Shown one piece after another: positions 1-5,538 of a stretch of 5,692 bases of DNA. The DNA comes from an uncultured Collinsella sp. GTDB taxonomy: Bacteria; Actinomycetota; Coriobacteriia; Coriobacteriales; Coriobacteriaceae. The translations under genes and the position numbers were made by a program. A model generated the notes under the pieces. The model was not told where the DNA came from and searched no databases. It worked only from the letters and a program-made list of their open reading frames with translations. The stretch is taken from NCBI GenBank assembly GCA_900549535.1, contig UROR01000124.1, positions 1 through 5,692 of the forward strand, in the 5' to 3' direction. The first letter of the stretch is position 1; each line of letters begins with the position of its first letter.

Positions 1-1
1 A

Positions 2-73
2 GGGATGGAGCGCCTGAACGAAATTGAGAGAATCAAAAAAGGAGGTGCCCCCATATGGCAGCACCCTTTGTAG
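2..73 (+). CDS. Possible 3' end of an upstream gene (partial)
   Basis: This frame is open from the window edge to a TAG at 71-73 and would encode the tail GMERLNEIERIKKGGAPIW followed by QHPL. The charged, helix-like start of this peptide and its common codons (CTG, AAC, GAG, CGC) look more gene-like than the competing frame, which stops at 25-27 (TGA) after the peptide RDGAPERN. If real, it overlaps the next gene by 19 nt, as in a coupled operon. It is too short to assign to a family, and the upstream gene may instead end at 27. Confidence 0.3.
   Translation, partial: GMERLNEIERIKKGGAPIWQHPL
41..47 (+). promoter_or_regulatory. Strong Shine-Dalgarno for the 115-aa gene
   Basis: GGAGGTG follows a six-A run and lies 7 nt before the ATG at 55. 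This near-perfect anti-SD match at ideal spacing is the main reason to believe the downstream small gene is translated from 55. Confidence 0.8.
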
Positions 74-402
74 ATACCGCCCGGATCACCGTTCGCTCCG
101 GCAACGGCGGCAGCGGCGGCGGCACTGGCGGTAACGGCGGTGACGGCGACGGAACTGGTACGGACACCGGCGATGGCGCAGGCGATGAGAACGACGAGGG
201 CCTGCAAGACGGCCTGAATATGGATGTGGAGTACAACGTCAAGGGGCTGGTGCTGTCCGCTTACGCCGAGTGGGGCGCTAACGGCGGCGGTAAGACCTTC
301 GCCCAGTGGCTGAAGGCTTCCCCCAGCGTGCTGCGTGCGTTTATCACCAACAGCCTGGACAACATGGCCGCAGCCGCCAAGAAGGCCGTGCTGGGCGAGT
401 AG
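55..402 (+). CDS. Small Gly/Asp-rich protein of unknown function
   Basis: This is a 115-residue protein with no signal peptide or membrane segment, so probably cytoplasmic. I do not recognise it as a whole. Residues 5-22 (FVDTARITVRSGNGGSGG) resemble the start of the Obg N-terminal domain (FVD, alternating hydrophobics, then G-[ND]-GG-x-G). The following SFRREK segment and the GTPase domain of Obg are absent. Residues 16-49 are a low-complexity Gly/Asp/Thr tract that becomes acidic. Residues 50-100 form a more ordinary, probably folded segment that includes GANGGGKT (74-81). Residues 101-115 (LDNMAAAAKKAVLGE) are identical to the C-terminus of the convergent flavodoxin-family protein. The start is set by the GGAGGTG ribosome binding site, and a strong terminator follows 42 nt after the stop. 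It may be the last gene of an operon entering from the left. I am fairly sure it is a gene; its function is unknown. Confidence 0.7.
   Translation: MAAPFVDTARITVRSGNGGSGGGTGGNGGDGDGTGTDTGDGAGDENDEGLQDGLNMDVEYNVKGLVLSAYAEWGANGGGKTFAQWLKASPSVLRAFITNSLDNMAAAAKKAVLGE
355..402 (+). repeat. 48-bp inverted repeat, copy A (3' end of the 115-aa gene)
   Basis: The last 15 codons plus stop of the 115-aa gene match the reverse complement of 1045-1092 at 44 of 48 bases. All four differences (three Ala codons and one Gly codon) are third-position synonymous changes. Similarity ends exactly at the stop codon and is not obvious upstream of the CTG. Confidence 0.9.
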
Positions 403-444
403 CTTCGCCGTCCGCGATCCTTCGTGCAAAACAATACAAATGTG

Positions 445-472
445 AAAGCCTCGAAGTTCTCGAGGCTTTTTT
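445..472 (+). terminator. Intrinsic terminator after the 115-aa gene
   Basis: A 9-bp perfect stem (AAGCCTCGA at 446-454 and TCGAGGCTT at 460-468) with a 5-nt loop runs into six T residues (467-472). The run of A residues before the stem is short, so it acts mainly on the plus strand, ending transcription of 55-402. Confidence 0.88.
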
Positions 473-563
473 CTTGACACTTGTAGGCGCAACCGTGGCA
501 GGCGTTTGGGGTGACATTTTCCATTACCCCGATGACGAGACCGTCCTGGACGACACACTCGCA

Positions 564-727
564 TGCGTTCGCTGGATGTATTCAGAGTGGGACGGGCTTT
601 CCGGATGGATGGGGTTTCGGAAAGTGTGTCCCGGAATTTGCCTTTGGAATGGGATGCGGTTTCCGGTTGAGGGCTCTGGTGGAAAATGCGACCCGGAATT
701 TGCAATCGGAGTGGGATGCAGTTTCCC
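564..727. repeat. Degenerate tandem repeat, 62-nt period, about 2.6 copies
   Basis: A 40-nt core recurs at 626-665 and 688-727 (32 of 40 identical) with a 62-nt period. A more degenerate copy sits at 564-603, in which only the right half (584-603) aligns well, about 15 of 20. The conserved right half reads GGAGTGGGATGCAGTTTCC in the third copy. The 22-nt spacers between cores are weakly similar (about 12 of 22). An extra half-unit-like stretch lies at 607-620. No coding role is seen. Confidence 0.75.
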
Positions 728-777
728 AACGGGGCCGTAAGCGGAAACTGCATCCCACTCCGGACGTGAATTCTGGG
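692..777. repeat. Long imperfect hairpin built from two opposed repeat cores
   Basis: The core at 688-727 is followed by an inverted copy at 742-781. Positions 707-726 and 743-762 are perfectly complementary over 20 bp around a 16-nt loop. An outer arm pairs 692-700 with 769-777, with one G-U. No T-tract follows closely, so this is not a standard terminator. It could be a REP-like palindromic element or a structured transcript. Confidence 0.8.
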
Positions 778-784
778 ACACGGT

Positions 785-947
785 TTCCGGATGCAAAAAA
801 GGCCACAAGACGTGGCCTTCAACTTATATATGTTGCGGATACCCCCATGACAAGCCGCGCTCCAACAACAGGGCGTCTGTCCAGGCGGAGGCATATAAGG
901 TTCATCGCGAGTTCCGCACGCAAAGAAGGCCACTTAATGTGGCCTTC
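785..947. repeat. Direct repeat of a hairpin module (785-820 and 912-947)
   Basis: Two 36-nt segments 127 nt apart align without gaps at about 29 of 36 positions. Both begin TTCCG, have an A-rich stretch, and share the identical stem arms AAGGCCAC and GTGGCCTT. Four of the seven differences fall in the 5-nt loop (AAGAC versus TTAAT), so the stems are kept while the loops differ. Confidence 0.7.
795..819 (-). terminator. Minus-strand intrinsic terminator
   Basis: The arms AAGGCCAC (799-806) and GTGGCCTT (812-819) form an 8-bp stem with a 5-nt loop. The A-run at 795-800 becomes a U-tract when read on the minus strand. It would stop leftward transcription from the flavodoxin gene, about 225 nt past that gene's stop codon, if transcripts pass the hairpin at 919-955. 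Confidence 0.75.
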
Positions 948-955
948 GTCTTGCG
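919..955 (-). terminator. Hairpin, possible weak minus-strand terminator
   Basis: A 9-bp stem (GAAGGCCAC at 925-933 and GTGGCCTTC at 939-947) carries a TTAAT loop. A second short arm pairs CGCAA (919-923) with TTGCG (951-955). The tail on the minus strand is only CTTT, so termination would be weak. It lies about 90 nt past the flavodoxin stop and may act with, or protect the 3' end ahead of, the terminator at 795-819. Confidence 0.45.
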
Positions 956-1044
956 CAGGACTGTAGAGCAGGGAACTTCGTGCCCCGACGCCCGGGAGGA
1001 CGTTACATTTAGAAAGATGGGCCGACCGCCGTCAGCGATGGGAG

Positions 1045-1092
1045 CTACTCCCCCAGCACGGCCTTCTTGGCCGCCGCCGCCATGTTGTCCAG
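1045..1092 (-). repeat. 48-bp inverted repeat, copy B (3' end of the flavodoxin gene)
   Basis: This is the partner of 355-402 in opposite orientation, 642 bp away. It encodes LDNMAAAAKKAVLGE plus a TAG stop. The Ala codons here are mostly GCG, whereas copy A uses GCC and GCA. Confidence 0.9.
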
Positions 1093-1596
1093 ATCCTCCT
1101 TGGTGGGGTGATCCTTTGCGGCAACCCAGTTGTCGAGCAGCAACTTAGCGCGGGCGTTGTCGGGATCTTGCTCGAGCATGGCCTCGTAGCGCTGCTTGAC
1201 CGCAGGGCCCATCTTGCCCTGACACATCGCCCAGCCCGCAAGCTCGGCATCATTGGCCAAATTGGAGGTCACGCGGTCGATAATCTGCTGGTAATAGCTC
1301 TGGTCGGCGCCAAAGCCGCAGGTGCCAAACAGGAAGACGCGCTTGCCGTGCAAAGCGGAGAGCAACGCCGCGACCGAAGGCGTGCACGCGCCCTTGTCGC
1401 ACCAAAAACCGACGAGCACCGTGTCGGCCGCGCAGGCGCCCTGCGCCTCGAGCGCAACCTGATCTGCATCCGCATCGTCGCTCAACGCCGCGGCATGGAC
1501 AAACTCAACACCCGCAGCCTGCAGAGTGCGCTTGATCGCACCCGAAACCATCCTGGTATTACCGCTCTTGCTGTTAACCACCAAAGAGCACGTCAT
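1045..1596 (-). CDS. Flavodoxin-family protein
   Basis: This 183-residue soluble protein probably binds FMN and carries electrons in the cytoplasm. The N-terminal beta strand and phosphate loop are clear (SLVVNSKSGNTR, residues 4-15; S9, S11, N13, T14 fit the flavodoxin loop). A second loop GFWCDKGAC (63-71) and a third FGTCGFG (90-96) fit the flavin-contacting loops. The C-terminal part (about 125-183, with KMGPAVKQRYEAML) is the helical extension typical of the Flavodoxin_3-type group, which includes the BilS proteins linked to bilirubin reduction. No BilR-like reductase is present here, so that role is not claimed. The ATG at 1596 is preferred over the in-frame GTG at 1602 because the GAGG site is 10 nt from the ATG but only 4 nt from the GTG. 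The gene has its own candidate promoter. Its last 15 residues recur in the 115-aa protein. The redox partner is unknown. Confidence 0.85.
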   Translation of the reverse strand: MTCSLVVNSKSGNTRMVSGAIKRTLQAAGVEFVHAAALSDDADADQVALEAQGACAADTVLVGFWCDKGACTPSVAALLSALHGKRVFLFGTCGFGADQSYYQQIIDRVTSNLANDAELAGWAMCQGKMGPAVKQRYEAMLEQDPDNARAKLLLDNWVAAKDHPTKEDLDNMAAAAKKAVLGE

Positions 1597-1606
1597 AGTC
1601 ACGTTG

Positions 1607-1610
1607 CCTC
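1607..1610 (-). promoter_or_regulatory. Ribosome binding site of the flavodoxin gene
   Basis: GAGG on the minus strand precedes two possible starts. The spacing is 4 nt to the GTG at 1602 and 10 nt to the ATG at 1596. The ATG is the more usual codon and leaves a standard flavodoxin N-terminus, so 1596 is chosen. Confidence 0.55.
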
Positions 1611-1655
1611 GTTTCCCCCAAAACTAAAGCCACTAATGCAATTTATTAGATGACT

Positions 1656-1683
1656 ATCTTAGTACTAACGTGACAGATGTAAA
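1656..1683 (-). promoter_or_regulatory. Candidate promoter of the flavodoxin gene
   Basis: On the minus strand, TTTACA (1678-1683, five of six to consensus) and TAAGAT (1656-1661, four of six) are separated by 16 nt. Transcription would start near 1649, giving a leader of about 50 nt. Two dyads overlap it: a perfect 10-bp palindrome TTAGTACTAA (1659-1668), and GACAGA (1672-1677) with TCTGTC (1690-1695) flanking the -35. These could be operators. No strong terminator separates it from the ABC gene upstream. Confidence 0.5.
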
Positions 1684-1723
1684 CCACCGTCTGTCGATTG
1701 ATTAATTTGCCCCACGGGCTTGC

Positions 1724-3583
1724 TTACTGGGCAAACTGGCTGCGGTAGAGTTCGGCGTAGAAGCCGCCTGCCGCTAGCAGCTCGTCGTGCGTGCCGCGCT
1801 CGATAATCTGGCCGTCGCGCATGACCAGAATGCAGTCGGCGTTGCGAATCGTGCTCAGGCGATGCGCCACGACAAAGCTCGTACGGCCGGCCATGAGCTC
1901 GTCGAATGCCGCCTGCACCTGCAGCTCGGTACGCGTATCGATGCTCGACGTTGCCTCGTCCAGCAGCAGAATCGCCGGATCGGTGAGCATAACGCGCGCA
2001 ATGCACAGCAGCTGTTTTTGACCCTGGCTAAACGTGCCGCCGTCCTCGCCGATGACCGTATCGTAGCCGCCTGGCAGCTGCACGATAAACTTGTGCGCAT
2101 GCGCGCGCTTGGCAGCTTCGATAACCTGCTCGCGCGTGGCGTCGGGACAGCCGTAGGCGATGTTTTCCGCCACCGTGCCCTCGAACAGCCACGTATCCTG
2201 CAACACCATGCCAAAGGCATGGCGCAGGCTTGCGCGCGTGTAGTCACGCGAAGACCTGCCATCAACCGTGATGTGGCCGGCATCGATATCGTAAAAGCGC
2301 AGCAGCAGGTTGATGAGCGTCGTCTTTCCGCAGCCCGTGGGGCCAACAAGGGCAAAGCGCATGCCGGGCTTGGCCTCGATGCAGATGTCCTGCAGCAGCT
2401 TGCGGTCGGACACGTAGCTAAAGTCCACATGCTCAAAGGCGACCTCGCCCTGCGGGGCAGCAAGTTCCACGGCATCCGCCGCATCGGGCTCCTGCTCGCG
2501 GGCATCGAGCAGCGCAAACATGCGGCGCGCCGAGGCATACGCCGTCTGGATCTGCGTAATGACGTTGGTGACCTCGTTGAACGGCTTGGTGTACTGGTTG
2601 GCATAGGACAGGAAGATCTGCACGCCGCCCACCGTAAGCGCCGCGGGCACGCCCGTGATCACGCCCACGCAGCCGATCACAGCGACCACGGCATAGATGA
2701 TGTTATTGATAAAGCGCGTGCCGGGGTTGGAGAGCGAACCCATAAACTGTGCGCGCTCGCCCGCGGTGTAAAGCTCGGCATTGAGGGCATCGAAGCGCTG
2801 CTGGGCGTTGGGACCGTAGGCAAAGGCGTCGACAAGCTTTTGCTCGCCTACGTACTCCTCGATATGACCACCGAGCTGCCCTTGAATACGCTGCTGTGCC
2901 GTAAAGCTTTTGTTGGAGAGCTTGGCAATAGCACCGGCTGCAAAAATGGAAAGCGGCGTGACGAGCACCACCACGAGCGTCATGGTCAGGTTGATGGAGA
3001 GCATAAACGCGAGCGTGCCCACGATGGTGATGACACCGGTGAAGAGCTGCGTAAAGCCCTGCAGCAGGCCGTCACCCACCTGGTCGACATCGTTGACCAC
3101 GCGGCTCATGAGGTCGCCGTGAGCATGGCTGTCGATAAAGCTGAGCGGCATGCGGCTGAGCTTGTCGCTCGCCTCCACGCGCATGTCGCGCACCGTTTCG
3201 TAGGACAGGCGGTTGACGCAGTAGCCCTGCAGCCACTGGAAGGCCGCGGCTCCCACCACGACGAGCGCGAGTTTGGTGACAAGCGGCAGCAGCGCGTCGA
3301 AGTCCACCTGCCCGACGGCAACGATCAGGTCGATGCCCTCGCCGATGAGAATGGGCGTGTAGAGCTGCAGAATCACGGAGATGGCGGCACTCACAAACGA
3401 CGCAACAAACGAAATGCGATGCGGACGAACGTAGCCCATCAGACGGCGAGTCACCGCACCCACGGGATAGCGCTCGGGGTCGCCGGGCTGGCGCGGACCG
3501 TCGCCCAGGTCGTTGAGGTTATCGTTACCGGACACGTTGGCCGTCATCGTGGCGACCGAACCGGAGGAAGTGTACGGATTCAT
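1724..3583 (-). CDS. ABC exporter half-transporter, canonical catalytic subunit
   Basis: This 619-residue type IV (B-subfamily-like) exporter subunit has a six-helix membrane domain (about 50-340) fused to an ATPase domain (about 380-612). The first 40 residues are a hydrophilic tail. Visible motifs are the A-loop Y390, Walker A GPTGCGKTT (414-422, K420), Q-loop Q462, signature FSQGQ (518-522, with Gln for the usual Gly), Walker B ILLLDE (D542, catalytic E543), D-loop SSID and switch H574. The catalytic residues are intact but the signature is altered. Its ATP site therefore needs the normal signature of the partner encoded just upstream, and together they should form a heterodimer like BmrCD or TM287/288. 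The start is fixed by AAAGGAGGG inside the end of the upstream gene. The substrate cannot be read from sequence; drugs, lipids or peptides are all possible. Confidence 0.95.
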   Translation of the reverse strand: MNPYTSSGSVATMTANVSGNDNLNDLGDGPRQPGDPERYPVGAVTRRLMGYVRPHRISFVASFVSAAISVILQLYTPILIGEGIDLIVAVGQVDFDALLPLVTKLALVVVGAAAFQWLQGYCVNRLSYETVRDMRVEASDKLSRMPLSFIDSHAHGDLMSRVVNDVDQVGDGLLQGFTQLFTGVITIVGTLAFMLSINLTMTLVVVLVTPLSIFAAGAIAKLSNKSFTAQQRIQGQLGGHIEEYVGEQKLVDAFAYGPNAQQRFDALNAELYTAGERAQFMGSLSNPGTRFINNIIYAVVAVIGCVGVITGVPAALTVGGVQIFLSYANQYTKPFNEVTNVITQIQTAYASARRMFALLDAREQEPDAADAVELAAPQGEVAFEHVDFSYVSDRKLLQDICIEAKPGMRFALVGPTGCGKTTLINLLLRFYDIDAGHITVDGRSSRDYTRASLRHAFGMVLQDTWLFEGTVAENIAYGCPDATREQVIEAAKRAHAHKFIVQLPGGYDTVIGEDGGTFSQGQKQLLCIARVMLTDPAILLLDEATSSIDTRTELQVQAAFDELMAGRTSFVVAHRLSTIRNADCILVMRDGQIIERGTHDELLAAGGFYAELYRSQFAQ

Positions 3584-5464
3584 TTAGCAGCCCTCCTTTG
3601 CGCAAATGGATGCCGGGGCAGTCGGGGCGGACGCGGGGCTTAGGGTGGACGCGGGCGCCGGAGTGGGCGCGGGCGCTGTGCTCCCCCGCTGGCCCTCAAG
3701 CTCCTCGCGGCGCAGCTGCGACTGGCAAATCTCGCGATAGAGCCGACAGGTCGCATAGAGCTCGTCATGTGTGCCCAGGCCGGCAACCGAGCCGTGGTCG
3801 AGCACGCAGATCACGTCGGCATCGCGCACGGTCGAAACGCGCTGGCTCACAATCACCGTGGTCAGCGGCAGCCCGCCCTTGGCGGCACCGCGCATGCTGC
3901 GCTCGCGAATGGCATGGCGAAGCGCCGCGTCGGTCTTAAAGTCGAGCGCCGACGCGGAGTCATCCATGATCAATATCTGAGGCGAGCCCACCAGGGCGCG
4001 CGCGATGGTCAGGCGCTGGCGTTGGCCACCGCTGAAGTTCTTACCGCCCGCCTCGACCGGGGCATCGAGCCCCTGCGGCTTGTTGCGCACGAACTCGCTG
4101 GCCTGCGCCATGTCGAGTGCCACCCAGAGCTCCTCGTCGGTCGCAGCTTCATCGCGCCAGGTCAGGTTGCTGCGGATGGAGCCGCTCACCAGCGATGCGC
4201 GCTGCGGAACGGTCGCGACCACACGGCGCAGCTGGTCGAGCGGCCAGGTGCGCACGTCGACGCCCATCACGCTCACGCTGCCGGTGCTCGCATCGTACAG
4301 GCGCGGGATGAGCGAGACGAGCGTGGACTTGCCGCTACCCGTACCGCCGATAATGCCGAGCGTCTTGCCCAGCGGGAGTTCCAGCGTCACATCGTTGACA
4401 GCATTGGCCGCGCCAGCGCCAAACGAGAAGCTCGCATGGCTCAAGCTCAGCGCGGGAACTGAAGCGACATTGCCCGGCTTGGGCAGCGCGACCGGCTGGT
4501 TGCCCTCGTCAGCGATGCCCGGCACGCAATTGAGCACCTCGTTGATACGCGACGCGCTGGCGCTCGCCTTGGTAAAGACCACGACCAGGTTGGCGACGTA
4601 CACGATGGAGGTCAGGGTCTGCGTCATGTAGTTCACAAACGCCATGACCTGGCCCTGCGTAAGCTCGCCCACGCTGACCTGGATGCCGCCCACCCACAGG
4701 ATGGCGCACACGCCCAGGTTCATCACCAAAAACGTGACGGGGTTGAGAATCGACGAGAGCTTGCCCACCGCGATGGCAGTATTGGCCTGGTCGTCGGCGG
4801 CCTGCGCAAAGCGCTCGCGCTCGTGATCTTCGCGCACGAAGGCGCGAACCACGCGGGCGCCCGAAAGGCCCTCGCGGCAGATAAGCGCGATGCGGTCGAG
4901 CTTTGCCTGCAGCTGCTTGTAGTACGGAATGCAGCGCGCCATGACAACCCAGAACACCAGGCCAATGGCGGGCGTGCAGATCAAAAAGATGATGCCGAGC
5001 TTAAGGTCGATGGCAAGGGCCGCGCACATGGAGCCCACCGCTAGAAAGGGCCAGCGGATGAGCATGCGCACGCCCAGCGCCACAGCGAGCTGGACCTGGT
5101 TAACGTCGTTGGTAATGCGCGTGATGAGCGACGGCGTGCCAAAGCGGTCGAGCTCGGCATAGCTCAGCTTGTTGATGTGCTGGTAGAGTGCGCCGCGAAT
5201 GTCAGTACCCATGCCCTGCGAGGTGAGCGCCGCCATCTTCTGGCAAACAAGCGTAAACGAGATGCCGATTACAGCCATGGCGGCGAGCACCATGCCGTAG
5301 CGGACGACGGCACTCACGTCGTGCGCACCGATACCTTTATCGATCATCTGGGCAATCACCAGCGGCGTCAGCAGGTCAAAGATCACTTCGATCAACTTGC
5401 ACGCAGGGCCAATCACCATATACCGGCGAAACTTACCACCAAAACGCCTGAGCAGCTCAATCAT
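3584..5464 (-). CDS. ABC exporter half-transporter, degenerate-site subunit
   Basis: This 626-residue protein has six membrane helices (about 14-300) and an ATPase domain (about 338-580). Motifs are the A-loop region F346/F348, Walker A GGTGSGKST (373-381, K379), Q421, a normal signature FSGGQ (477-481), Walker B ILIMDD (D501, with D502 where the catalytic Glu should be), D-loop SALD (505-508) and VSQR, where Q541 replaces the switch His. This pattern is typical of the non-catalytic partner in heterodimeric exporters. Residues 593-620 are an unusual Pro/Ala/Ser/Thr-rich tail after the ATPase domain. The ATG at 5464 is chosen because AGGGAG lies 9 nt upstream and the protein then begins MIELLRRFGGKFRRY, normal for the family. 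A longer frame from a GTG at 5521 has no ribosome binding site. The stop TAA directly abuts the ATG of the next gene, so the two are co-translated. Confidence 0.95.
   Translation of the reverse strand: MIELLRRFGGKFRRYMVIGPACKLIEVIFDLLTPLVIAQMIDKGIGAHDVSAVVRYGMVLAAMAVIGISFTLVCQKMAALTSQGMGTDIRGALYQHINKLSYAELDRFGTPSLITRITNDVNQVQLAVALGVRMLIRWPFLAVGSMCAALAIDLKLGIIFLICTPAIGLVFWVVMARCIPYYKQLQAKLDRIALICREGLSGARVVRAFVREDHERERFAQAADDQANTAIAVGKLSSILNPVTFLVMNLGVCAILWVGGIQVSVGELTQGQVMAFVNYMTQTLTSIVYVANLVVVFTKASASASRINEVLNCVPGIADEGNQPVALPKPGNVASVPALSLSHASFSFGAGAANAVNDVTLELPLGKTLGIIGGTGSGKSTLVSLIPRLYDASTGSVSVMGVDVRTWPLDQLRRVVATVPQRASLVSGSIRSNLTWRDEAATDEELWVALDMAQASEFVRNKPQGLDAPVEAGGKNFSGGQRQRLTIARALVGSPQILIMDDSASALDFKTDAALRHAIRERSMRGAAKGGLPLTTVIVSQRVSTVRDADVICVLDHGSVAGLGTHDELYATCRLYREICQSQLRREELEGQRGSTAPAPTPAPASTLSPASAPTAPASICAKEGC
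3591..3599 (-). promoter_or_regulatory. Ribosome binding site embedded in the upstream ABC gene
   Basis: AAAGGAGGG on the minus strand lies within the last codons (AKEGC) of the first ABC gene, 7 nt before the ATG at 3583. The TAA stop touches that ATG. This arrangement supports translational coupling and equal subunit supply. Confidence 0.85.
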
Positions 5465-5473
5465 GTATAGGCG

Positions 5474-5479
5474 CTCCCT
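5474..5479 (-). promoter_or_regulatory. Ribosome binding site of the first ABC gene
   Basis: AGGGAG on the minus strand is 9 nt before the ATG at 5464. It decides the start against the upstream GTG at 5521, which has no purine-rich site. Confidence 0.65.
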
Positions 5480-5508
5480 ATCATCATCCACATTCAATTC
5501 GAACCATG

Positions 5509-5538
5509 ATAGTACCGCCACCCCAAAAGAAGCGTAAA
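5509..5538 (-). promoter_or_regulatory. Candidate promoter of the ABC operon
   Basis: On the minus strand TTTACG (5533-5538) and TACTAT (5509-5514) are 18 nt apart, each matching four of six consensus bases. The predicted start near 5502 leaves a leader of about 38 nt. The match is weak but well placed. Its -35 overlaps one copy of a 13-nt direct repeat (5526-5538 and 5571-5583). Confidence 0.35.

Larger units (their letters stand above)
403..1044. other. 642-bp intergenic region with repeats and hairpins
   Basis: No convincing protein gene lies here. The frames open through it (for example 511-966 plus) run across repeats, lack a good ribosome binding site and have no recognisable motifs. 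From left to right it holds a plus-strand terminator (445-472), weakly similar sequence and then a 62-nt-period tandem repeat (564-727), an inverted copy of the unit (742-781) that builds a large hairpin, a minus-strand terminator (795-819), an unassigned stretch (822-911), and a second related hairpin (919-955). Nothing supportable is seen from 956 to 1044 beyond a weak GC-rich dyad at 1021-1036. No tRNA fold is apparent on either strand. Confidence 0.7.

Noticed and set aside
34..46. Programmed -1 frameshift at the six-A run joining the upstream frame to the 115-aa frame.
   Set aside because: In the upstream frame the site is C-AAA-AAA, which re-pairs poorly in the P site, and the downstream frame has its own excellent Shine-Dalgarno and ATG.
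474..502. TTGACA at 474-479 as a -35 box just after the terminator.
   Set aside because: No -10-like sequence lies 16-18 nt downstream; the spot reads GC-rich.
564..781. CRISPR array.
   Set aside because: The units are diverged, one is inverted, and the spacers between cores are themselves weakly similar, so it does not fit identical repeats with unique spacers.
819..905. A 28-codon minus-strand frame (starting MNLICLRL) ending at the minus-strand terminator.
   Set aside because: There is no ribosome binding site before its ATG, the frame has no recognisable motif, and it overlaps repeat and hairpin sequence. It remains open upstream without a better start.
820..920. A tRNA or structured RNA between the two related hairpins.
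   Set aside because: A GGTTCAT stretch recalls a T-loop, but no acceptor, anticodon or matching T-stem arms could be built on either strand.
511..966. A 151-codon plus-strand frame across the repeat region.
   Set aside because: It runs through the tandem repeats, the inverted copy and both hairpins, has no ribosome binding site and reads as repeat-derived sequence.
1684..1723. Terminator between the second ABC gene and the flavodoxin gene.
   Set aside because: Only a 4-bp GCCC/GGGC stem with no U-tract is present after the ABC stop.
1787..3643. Long plus-strand open frame opposite the second ABC gene.
   Set aside because: It is an antisense shadow of a GC-rich gene: His/Arg/Ala-rich with no motifs, while the minus strand encodes a complete ABC exporter subunit.
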